Below are positions 1 to 5,051 of a stretch of DNA of 9,899 nucleotides, piece by piece. The position numbers were made by a program, and so were the translations under genes. Source of the stretch: Acidobacteriota bacterium (GTDB taxonomy: Bacteria; Acidobacteriota; Terriglobia; Terriglobales; Acidobacteriaceae); the NCBI GenBank assembly GCA_021851625.1, contig JAJZCX010000030.1, forward strand, positions 1 to 9,899, read 5' to 3'. The notes beneath the pieces are model-generated. The model ran no database searches and was not told the origin of the DNA. It saw only the letters and a list, made by a program, of their open reading frames with translations. The first letter of the stretch is position 1, and each line of letters begins with the position of its first letter.

Positions 1-1
1 C

Positions 2-637
2 ACCAGTCGGCTGTCGCCCTACTTGCACTTCGGCCACATCGGCGCGTTGGAGATTGCGCTGGCCGTCGATGCCGCAGCCAAAAAGAATCCGAAGCTGGCC
101 GCGGCGCGCGACGCCTTCTTCAATGAACTGATCGTCTGGCGCGAACTAGCCATCAACTTTGTCCGCACCCACCCGCACTATGACTCGGAAGAGTGCGCGG
201 AGAATTGGGCACGGCAAAGTCTGGCCGAACATGCGCTCGACCGGCGTGATTGGCTCTACACCTTGGAGCAGATGGAGCGCGGAGAAACCCACGACGAGCT
301 ATGGAACGCTGCCCAGCGCCAGATGGTGGACTTTGGCTGGATGCACAACTACCTGCGCATGTACTGGGCCAAGAAAATTCTGGAGTGGTCGCCGGATCCA
401 GCCACGGCCTTTGCCTACGCGGTTTCCCTCAACGACCGCTACGAACTCGACGGACGCGACCCCAACGGCTACGCAGGCATCGCCTGGGCTATCGTCGGCA
501 AGCATGACCGCCCGTGGTTTGACCGCCCCATCTTTGGAAAGGTGCGGTACATGTCGGGCGCATCCACAGGAAAAAAATTTCAGTCGAAGGAATACATCCG
601 GCTTGTCTCTGCGCACAAAGACACCGAGAACCTCTAG
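2..637 (+). CDS. Class II CPD photolyase, C-terminal part (gene enters from left edge)
   Basis: Light-driven, FAD-dependent repair of cyclobutane pyrimidine dimers in DNA. The reading frame is open from base 2 (T-S-R-L-S-P-Y) to TAG at 637. The start lies outside the window, so a TTG at 23 should not be taken as a start. About 211 residues are visible, roughly the C-terminal half of a protein that usually has 450-480. Class II hallmarks seen: a 'FFNELIVWRELAINF' block (bases 116-160) equivalent to class II signature 1, 'NDRYELDGRDPNGY' (431-472), and 'GKHDRPWFDRPIFGKVRYM' (497-553) equivalent to signature 2. These belong to the helical FAD-binding domain. Against the consensus I remember, signature 1 has N for E, W for R and I for D, and signature 2 has D for E. 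These look like lineage variation, not decay. The visible part is intact. No terminator is obvious, but a repeat hairpin begins 58 bp downstream. Confidence 0.95.
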   Translation, partial: TSRLSPYLHFGHIGALEIALAVDAAAKKNPKLAAARDAFFNELIVWRELAINFVRTHPHYDSEECAENWARQSLAEHALDRRDWLYTLEQMERGETHDELWNAAQRQMVDFGWMHNYLRMYWAKKILEWSPDPATAFAYAVSLNDRYELDGRDPNGYAGIAWAIVGKHDRPWFDRPIFGKVRYMSGASTGKKFQSKEYIRLVSAHKDTENL

Positions 638-694
638 TAGTGCGGTGTGGGGATAAAGTTGTTGGCAGTGACGGATGGTTTTCTCATGGAATGA

Positions 695-896
695 GTCATT
701 CTGAGAGCAGCGAAGAATCCAGAGAATGCCGGGTGCCTCAACCCATCCTGCACCCTCTGGATTCTTCGTCGCTCCGCTCCTCAGAATGACACAGTGATTT
801 TGGGTCCGTGCGCATCCACCAAGCCAATCGCAAAAACACATTGTCCTCCCGACCGAAGTCCGCCGCTGGCGGACGAAGTGGAGGGATCTGCGGTTG
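695..896. repeat. Composite hairpin repeat, copy A
   Basis: First of two direct copies. The first element is an inverted pair: GTCATTCTGAG...GAAGAATCCAGAG (695-724) against CTCTGGATTCTTCG...CTCAGAATGAC (755-790), with a 30-bp loop that differs from copy B. A spacer, ACAGTGATTTTGGGTCCGTG and onward (791-840), follows. Then comes the left arm of a second element (841-895), which contains a perfect small hairpin GTCCGCC-GCT-GGCGGAC (858-874). From 781 to 895 it differs from copy B (1165-1280) at about five positions, including a one-base indel. The frames through it are open on the minus strand, but these are by-products of palindromic, GC-rich sequence. It resembles REP/MITE-like intergenic repeats. 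No transposase is nearby. It could act as an RNA stem or bidirectional terminator, although no T-run follows the stem. Confidence 0.85.
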
Positions 897-953
897 TTTG
901 TAAAAGCAGCGAACCGCAGATTCCTCGACTCGCTTCCGCTCGCTCGGAATGAC
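842..953. repeat. Second inverted-repeat element of copy A, with both arms present
   Basis: The left arm (842-892, TGTCCTCCCGACCGAAGTC ... GGATCTGCGG) is answered by a right arm at 914-953 (CCGCAGATTCCTCGACTCGC ... CGCTCGGAATGAC). The CCGCAGAT/ATCTGCGG and GTC..CCCGA/TCGG..GAC ends pair across a short centre of about 20 bp. In copy B only the left arm (1227-1278) is present, so the second copy lacks this right arm. This is a separate palindrome from the GAAGAATCC pair, although both share the GTCAT.C.GA / TC.G.ATGAC outer ends. Confidence 0.75.
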
Positions 954-971
954 AAAGCGTTTGCAGTGCGA

Positions 972-1071
972 AAATTTCCGCAAAGAGACAATCTCCACCA
1001 AGAGAAAATCTTCGCTGAAAAAAATCTCCGCCGCAAGACAGTTTCCTCCAAGAGAAAATTCCCGCCAAGAA
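972..1071. repeat. Degenerate ~50-bp tandem duplication
   Basis: Two adjacent ~50-bp units, 972-1021 and 1022-1071, align without gaps at about 70% by eye. They share AAAT.TCCGC, AGACA, and an exact 12-mer CCAAGAGAAAAT at 998-1009 and 1048-1059. The tract is A-rich on the plus strand, unlike the flanking GC-rich repeats. It sits between the two composite repeat copies. No coding signal or RBS is convincing here. Confidence 0.6.
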
Positions 1072-1076
1072 AACGA

Positions 1077-1281
1077 GTCATTCTGAGCGCAGCGAAGAAT
1101 CCAGAGAGATTGGGCTGAGTCGATCTGACGCTGAGCTTCTGGATTCTTCGCTCTCTGCGGTCGCTCAGAATGACACAGTGATTTTGGGGTCCGTGCGCAT
1201 CCACCAAGCCAATCGCCAAAATACATTGTCATCCCGACCGAAGTCCGCCGCTGGCGGACGTAGTGGAGGGATCTGCGGTTT
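1077..1281. repeat. Composite hairpin repeat, copy B
   Basis: Second direct copy. Inverted arms GTCATTCTGAG...GAAGAATCCAGAG (1077-1106) and TTCTGGATTCTTCG...CTCAGAATGAC (1137-1174) flank a loop unlike that of copy A. The same spacer and the same left arm of the second element follow (1175-1280), with the small perfect hairpin at 1243-1259. The right arm of the second element is missing. Instead the sequence passes, within about 50 bp, into the broken end of the TMEM175-like remnant. The 1165-1280 section is the best conserved part of the pair, at about 96% identity to 781-895. Confidence 0.85.
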
Positions 1282-1329
1282 GTCTCCCACGCTTCACAAA
1301 AGCGGCTGGAGCATTTTCAGTCAGAGCGC

Positions 1330-1530
1330 TCAAGCCCGCGCGCGCTGCAAAAACTGCGGCGCAAGACCAATGAGCACATGCAGCAGGTTGCGTTCGGTGT
1401 GTACCGCGCTGGCAACCGGCAGCCGCAGATCCAGCACCAGCAGCGTCATGGCAAAGGCGAATACGCCATCGCTCAGTGCAGACAGCCGATCGAGACTTTG
1501 ATTGGCGATTTTGTTGTAGAGCGTCGTCAT
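1330..1530 (-). pseudogene. Truncated TMEM175-family (DUF1211) potassium channel gene, 5' remnant
   Basis: A 66-codon frame starts at ATG 1530, 17 bp after the alpha-galactosidase stop and on the same strand. It reads MTTLYNKIANQSLDRLSALS and continues with DGVFAFAMTLLVLDLRLP. The first-helix signature of bacterial TMEM175 homologues, (F/L)SDGVFA..MTLLVLDL, is clear at residues 18-38, and the text stays family-like up to about residue 62 (LLHVLIGLAPQFLQ). It then ends in RARA-stop. Bacterial family members usually run about 200 residues with six membrane helices, so helix 1 and the approach to helix 2 are all that remain. None of the three minus-strand frames from 1329 down to the repeats contains further membrane helices, so this is a deletion or replacement of the 3' part rather than one frameshift. 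It may still be transcribed with the galactosidase. A functional single-helix peptide is possible but unlikely. Confidence 0.75.
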
Positions 1531-1547
1531 CCGGTTGCTTTTCCGCG

Positions 1548-2744
1548 CTACGGCTGCAAGCGCAACAGCACCACGCCATGGCTGGGCACAACCGCGGTGT
1601 AGGCATCTTGAATCATGCCCACATCCTTGTGCGCCCACAGATCGCGTGCATGCACAGCATGGCTGTAACCCACTGCGCGCAAGTGAAATGAGATCGGATA
1701 CGCGGTCGTGCCGCGATTGAAGAGTGCAACCGCCTTCTCGCCGTGCGCGAGCGGTTTCATCCATACTTCATACGGCCCGATGGCTGAGATGCGGTCGCCC
1801 TGCTTGCCGAGCGGGTCTTGGTCAACGGCGATCACTTCTTTGTTCAGCAAAATCTCCCGCGTGGCTGTGGTCATCTTGCTCAGATCGTTACCGGCCAACA
1901 ACGGCGCAGCCAACATGGCCCACAGGCTCATATGCAGACGATATTCCCCGTCTGACATGCCGCCATTGCCCACCTCCAGCATGTCGGGATCATTCCAGTG
2001 GCCAGGGGCTGCGTATGGGGCCAGTCCAGCCTGCGAAAATCCAATTAACGCCATGCGATCCCAGTTGTCTTTAATGTCGCCAGTGGTGCGCCACAGGTTG
2101 CCGCCCACTTGCGGACCCCAACTCCAAACTGCGTTGAAGCCGTACTGACACAGGCTGTAGACGATGGGCCGGTGTGTCTTCAGCAGCGCTTGGTGCATCT
2201 TCTCATAGGCCTGCTGCATCATTTGCCACTGCTTCTGATCGTCGTTCGGTGCCTGCTTTTTCATAATGCCAAGGTAGCTGCACATGTCATATTTCAGGTA
2301 GTCGATGCCCCACTTGGCATAGGTCTCCGCGTCCTGCTCCTCGTGGCCGTAACTGCCCTCGAATCCAGCGCAGGTCTTCGGCCCAGGCGAGGAGTAAATG
2401 CCCAGCTTCAAGCCTTTGGAGTGCACATAGTCGGCGAGCCCCTTCATGTCTGGAAAGCGGTTGTTGGAGTGGATATAGCCTTGCGCGTCGCGCTGGCCCT
2501 CCCACGTGTCGTCGATGTTGACGTAGACATACCCGGCATCGCGCATCCCACTCGCCACCATTGCATCGGCGGCGGCGCGCACGTCGGCCTCGTTCACATT
2601 CCAGGCAAAGTGGTTCCAGCTATTCCAGCCCATCGGCGGCGTGGCGGCAACCAGGTTGGATTGCGCAAAGAGCGGAACAGAACAAAGGAAAATCGCACCG
2701 CACAAAAGGATTCCGCGGCCAATTCGATGTATCAAAGAACGCAT
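1548..2744 (-). CDS. Secreted GH27 alpha-galactosidase
   Basis: Hydrolyses terminal alpha-1,6-galactosyl groups from oligosaccharides such as raffinose-type sugars and galactomannan side chains, probably in the periplasm or outside the cell. It has 398 residues, normal for a compact bacterial GH27. Residues 1-28 are a signal peptide (MRSLIHRIGRG, hydrophobic core, FAQ). The (beta/alpha)8 barrel opens with 'PPMGWNSWNHF' (36-46). 'NIDDTW' gives the substrate-binding pair D78/D79, 'YLKYDMCSY' the nucleophile D153, and 'WRTTGDI' the acid/base D223 (R219 plus 4, as in human alpha-galactosidase A). 'WNDPDMLEVGN' (250-260) and 'DQDPLGKQG' (308-316) are further family blocks. A beta-sandwich tail ends 'SHGVVLLRLQP'. 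I chose ATG 2744 over the upstream in-frame start at 2846 because it gives a clean signal peptide and a GGAG Shine-Dalgarno six bases upstream. The TMEM175 remnant follows closely. Confidence 0.95.
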   Translation of the reverse strand: MRSLIHRIGRGILLCGAIFLCSVPLFAQSNLVAATPPMGWNSWNHFAWNVNEADVRAAADAMVASGMRDAGYVYVNIDDTWEGQRDAQGYIHSNNRFPDMKGLADYVHSKGLKLGIYSSPGPKTCAGFEGSYGHEEQDAETYAKWGIDYLKYDMCSYLGIMKKQAPNDDQKQWQMMQQAYEKMHQALLKTHRPIVYSLCQYGFNAVWSWGPQVGGNLWRTTGDIKDNWDRMALIGFSQAGLAPYAAPGHWNDPDMLEVGNGGMSDGEYRLHMSLWAMLAAPLLAGNDLSKMTTATREILLNKEVIAVDQDPLGKQGDRISAIGPYEVWMKPLAHGEKAVALFNRGTTAYPISFHLRAVGYSHAVHARDLWAHKDVGMIQDAYTAVVPSHGVVLLRLQP

Positions 2745-2750
2745 GGGCAA

Positions 2751-2754
2751 CTCC
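2751..2754 (-). promoter_or_regulatory. Ribosome binding site of the alpha-galactosidase gene
   Basis: Read on the minus strand the sequence is CTCTGGAG-TTGCCC-ATG. The GGAG core lies six bases before ATG 2744, which supports that start over the longer open frame reaching 2846. Confidence 0.65.
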
Positions 2755-2777
2755 AGAGATTTTTTGCAGACGCAACC

Positions 2778-2807
2778 ACTGTATCGCGTCCGTCCAGCCT
2801 CCGTCCA
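2778..2807 (-). promoter_or_regulatory. Possible sigma-70-type promoter of the alpha-galactosidase gene
   Basis: Minus strand: TGGACG (2807-2802) as -35, an 18-bp spacer, and TACAGT (2783-2778) as -10. Each hexamer matches the consensus at four of six positions. The predicted start near 2771 would leave a leader of about 27 nt containing the GGAG site. Judged by eye only. Confidence 0.3.
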
Positions 2808-2837
2808 TTGCCCCATGCTGGGCCGCTGGGCCTCGTG

Positions 2838-2843
2838 TAAACT
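2838..2843 (+). promoter_or_regulatory. Possible -10 box of the tRNA-Leu gene
   Basis: TAAACT (4 of 6 to TATAAT) lies 30 bp before the mature tRNA 5' end, a sensible distance for a short processed leader. No good -35 hexamer stands 16-18 bp upstream, so this is weak. Confidence 0.25.
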
Positions 2844-2873
2844 CAAAGTGTCTGCAACGATGTTGGCATCTGT

Positions 2874-2958
2874 GCGAAAGTGGCGGAATTGGCAGACGCA
2901 CCAGACTTAGGATCTGGCGGGGCAACCCGTGGGGGTTCAAGTCCCCCCTTTCGCACCA
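2874..2958 (+). tRNA. tRNA-Leu, anticodon UAG (CUA/CUG codons)
   Basis: The acceptor stem GCGAAAG (2874-2880) pairs with CTTTCGC (2948-2954), followed by discriminator A and an encoded CCA (2956-2958). The D-arm region is TGGCGGAATTGGCAGACGCA. The anticodon stem CCAGA/TCTGG encloses the seven-base loop CTTAGGA, giving anticodon TAG at 2908-2910. A long class-II variable arm, about 13 bases and rich in G then C, follows. The T stem GGGGG/CCCCC encloses TTCAAGT. The long variable arm and UAG anticodon agree on leucine. All stems pair well and nothing suggests decay. It stands alone between a divergent galactosidase and the DUF3467 gene. Open frames crossing it in either direction are artefacts. 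Confidence 0.98.
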
Positions 2959-3048
2959 AACCACTCGCAGACGCTCCCCAAAGAGTCCAGCCATTGGCTT
3001 TGAACCGTGCACTCCCAGATTCCCTGCCAGCGCCGTCTCCAGAATCGC

Positions 3049-3054
3049 GATACT
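3049..3054 (+). promoter_or_regulatory. Possible -10 box directly before the DUF3467 gene
   Basis: GATACT (5 of 6 to the common TATACT variant) ends nine bases before ATG 3064. If used, transcription would begin within a few bases of the start codon, giving a nearly leaderless mRNA. No convincing Shine-Dalgarno is present (only CTAGGC). No -35 was recognised. Confidence 0.3.
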
Positions 3055-3063
3055 CTTCTAGGC

Positions 3064-3369
3064 ATGAATCAAAAACTAAATCCTCCCACGATTCATGTGG
3101 TGCAGGACGCCTCCTATCGAGAGAATTACGCCAATAGCGTGCAGGTGCGCGTGAGCGTGTGGGACTTCTGCCTGACCTTTGGCACGGCACGCCAAGATAC
3201 ACAGGATGCGGTCACGCTGCACAACATGCAGAGCATCTATTTGAGTCCGCAACAGGCCAAGGCGCTGCACAACGTTCTGACGCAGAATCTCGTGCAGTAT
3301 GAGCAGGCATTCGGCCCCATTTCCATTGAGCCGAAGAACGCATTTCCCGCTGGCGGGCCGGTGCACTAA
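3064..3369 (+). CDS. DUF3467-family small cytosolic protein
   Basis: 101 residues with no signal peptide or membrane helix. The pattern 'ENYANSVQVRVSVWDFCLTFG' followed, after a variable stretch, by 'IYLSPQQAKALHNVLTQNL' and 'YEQAFGPI' matches DUF3467 (YAN-hydrophobic-V..S..DF.L.FG, then a SPQ-AK.L...L..N...YE..FG.I block). The molecular function of that family is not established. I chose ATG 3064 because the family-like text begins soon after it and the upstream frame overlaps non-coding sequence after the tRNA. The stop is only two bases before the glycosyltransferase ATG, so the two are probably co-transcribed and translationally coupled. A stretch rich in D, T and Q (residues 44-50) replaces a loop that varies in the family. 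The family call is from remembered motifs and is good but not certain. Confidence 0.85.
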   Translation: MNQKLNPPTIHVVQDASYRENYANSVQVRVSVWDFCLTFGTARQDTQDAVTLHNMQSIYLSPQQAKALHNVLTQNLVQYEQAFGPISIEPKNAFPAGGPVH

Positions 3370-3371
3370 CC

Positions 3372-5018
3372 ATGGCGCAAACGGCGCAGCAGGGCGAAGG
3401 CAGCGGCGGCATCGATCATCTCTTGTATCGCGGACACCGGCAAGAGCCAGTGCCCGCATGGATGGTCTTTCCCATTATTTATGCGGGCGTATTTCTCTCG
3501 CATTGGACGCTGCTGCGTCTGCCCTACTTTTGGGATGAAGCCGGCTACTACATTCCTGCGGCGTATGATTTTTTTCGGCGCAGTGCGTTGATTCCCTACT
3601 CCACGCTGACGAATGCGCATCCGCCGTTGCCCGCGATTTATCTGGCGTTGTGGTGGAAGCTCTCCGGCTTTGTACCGTCTGTAACGCGACTGGCGATGTG
3701 CTTGATTGCCGCGCTGGCGCTGACCGGCGTCTTCGCATTGTGCCGCAAGCTGATGAATGCCGAGGTCGCCGCGGCCACCACGTTGCTCACCGGACTGTAT
3801 CCGGTTTGGTTTGCGCAGAGTACGCTGGCGCATGCCGATCTCTTCGCTGCTGCGGGCACGCTATGGGGTCTGTATTTTTGCCTGGAAGAATTGCCCGGCC
3901 CGCTGACTGGATCGCTTGCGGCGCTCTGTTTTTCGCTCGCGGCTTTGTCTAAGGAGACGGCCATTGCCACGCCGCTGACCTTGGCACTGTGGCATGGCAT
4001 CGAAGCCCGACGCAAGCCAGAGCAGTGCTGCGCTCATCTGCGCGCTGCTGCGCAATTGGCTGCGCCCGTGCTGCCACTGGCCGCGTGGTATGCCTATCAT
4101 CTGCATAAAACCGGCTACCTGCTCGGCAACCCAGGATTTTTGCAATACAACGCTGTGAACACGCTGCACCCGCTGCGCATCGCGCTGGCCCTCGCCCTTC
4201 GCTTGATGGACATCACGGTTTACATGAACTTATTTGTGCCGGTGGTGTGCATGGTGGCCGCCATGTTTTTGCCGGCGCTACGGAATAAGGACGGGGGCCT
4301 GCGTCCGCGCGTGAGTTGGAATGCGCAGGCACAGATTGGGCTGGTGCTCCTGAGCAATGTGTTGCTGTTTTCCGTGCTCGGCGGAGCGCTGCTCACGCGC
4401 TACTTACTGCCACTCTATCCGCTGGTGCTGCTGCTGTGCGTCTCCACGTGGAGACGCCGCGTGCAGCAATGGGGCTGGCTGGTTGTGCTTAGCGTGGTGG
4501 CTTTTCTGGCAGGCATCTTTGTGAATCCGCCGTATCGCTTCGCGCCAGAGGACAATTTGAGCTACCGCGACATGATTCAGTTACAGCAGCAGGCCATCGC
4601 GCAACTGCTGCACCGCGATCCGCACGCGGTGGTGTTGACGGCCTGGCCGGTGAGCGATGAACTTACCAAGCCGGAGTTGGGCTATGTGCGCAAGCCAGTG
4701 CCCGTAGTGGCACTCGAAAATTTTTCCATCCAGCAAATTTTTCTGGCGGAACAGTTGCGTGGCTACAACGCTGCGTTGGTCTTTTCGACCAAAGAAAGCA
4801 GCAGCCTGCCTACATTTTTGCGTTGGGGAGACTCTCAATGGAATCAACGCTATTTTGATGCCCATCAGGACGCTTCGCCAGAAGCTGTGGCTGGACTGCT
4901 TGGCGGCACCATCGTCTGGCAAAACCAGCGCAATGGACTTTGGGCCGCGGTGATTCAGTTCCCCACCACGCAGGACGCGCGGCTACAAAACTCCCTGCGC
5001 GTGTGGCGCGCGCAGTAA
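3372..5018 (+). CDS. GT39/ArnT-like integral-membrane glycosyltransferase (GT-C fold)
   Basis: Probably transfers a sugar from a polyprenyl-phosphate donor to an envelope lipid, glycan or protein on the outer face of the inner membrane. It has 548 residues. A short cytosolic N-terminus (1-30) is followed by many hydrophobic helices up to about residue 400, then a soluble periplasmic C-terminal domain. GT-C/GT39 marks seen: 'YFWDEAGYY' with the DE pair D55/E56 in the first external loop, 'HPPLP' (83-87), 'AHADLF' (153-158), and 'LSKETA' (192-197). All are typical of PMT/ArnT-type enzymes. No Shine-Dalgarno is visible; the start follows the DUF3467 stop by two bases, so coupling is likely. M31 is a possible later start but would cut into the pre-helix segment. 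Acceptor and donor cannot be told from sequence. A TATAAT box lies 18 bp past the stop, so the next gene may be separately transcribed. Confidence 0.88.
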   Translation: MAQTAQQGEGSGGIDHLLYRGHRQEPVPAWMVFPIIYAGVFLSHWTLLRLPYFWDEAGYYIPAAYDFFRRSALIPYSTLTNAHPPLPAIYLALWWKLSGFVPSVTRLAMCLIAALALTGVFALCRKLMNAEVAAATTLLTGLYPVWFAQSTLAHADLFAAAGTLWGLYFCLEELPGPLTGSLAALCFSLAALSKETAIATPLTLALWHGIEARRKPEQCCAHLRAAAQLAAPVLPLAAWYAYHLHKTGYLLGNPGFLQYNAVNTLHPLRIALALALRLMDITVYMNLFVPVVCMVAAMFLPALRNKDGGLRPRVSWNAQAQIGLVLLSNVLLFSVLGGALLTRYLLPLYPLVLLLCVSTWRRRVQQWGWLVVLSVVAFLAGIFVNPPYRFAPEDNLSYRDMIQLQQQAIAQLLHRDPHAVVLTAWPVSDELTKPELGYVRKPVPVVALENFSIQQIFLAEQLRGYNAALVFSTKESSSLPTFLRWGDSQWNQRYFDAHQDASPEAVAGLLGGTIVWQNQRNGLWAAVIQFPTTQDARLQNSLRVWRAQ

Positions 5019-5035
5019 TTTCCCCGCGAGACTCC

Positions 5036-5041
5036 TATAAT
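5036..5041 (+). promoter_or_regulatory. Perfect TATAAT -10 box before the TPR-nfeD-slipin-SPOR gene set
   Basis: TATAAT matches the sigma-70 -10 consensus exactly, in the 33-bp gap between the GT39 stop and the GTG of the next gene. No good -35 is found at 16-18 bp upstream (CAGTAA or similar, inside the end of the GT39 gene). The expected transcription start at about 5047-5049 is only three to five bases from GTG 5052, implying a leaderless or nearly leaderless message. Confidence 0.45.
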
Positions 5042-5051
5042 CACGAGTATT

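Noticed and set aside
695..790. Rho-independent terminator of the photolyase gene
   Set aside because: The stem is long with a 30-bp loop and no T-run follows it. It may still slow transcription, but the classical form is absent.
299..1219. 306-codon open frame on the minus strand across the photolyase end and repeat copy A
   Set aside because: It runs antisense through a clear photolyase frame and then through palindromic repeats. Its product is low in recognisable structure and has no ribosome site. Long open frames are expected opposite GC-rich genes.
695..1281. CRISPR array
   Set aside because: There are only two long copies with internal palindromes and no regular short repeat-spacer series, and no cas genes nearby.
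2109..2840. 243-codon open frame on the plus strand opposite the alpha-galactosidase
   Set aside because: It is antisense to a gene with all GH27 catalytic motifs and reads as a mirror of it. No family was recognised.
2745..2846. N-terminal extension of the alpha-galactosidase to the start at 2846
   Set aside because: The extra 34 residues would precede a clean signal peptide, and the ATG at 2744 has a well-placed GGAG. The extension also overlaps the presumed promoter zone.
2874..2958. tRNA-Leu as an integration site for a genomic island
   Set aside because: No integrase lies nearby, and I saw no second copy of the tRNA 3' end within the window. Downstream genes look like ordinary chromosomal ones.
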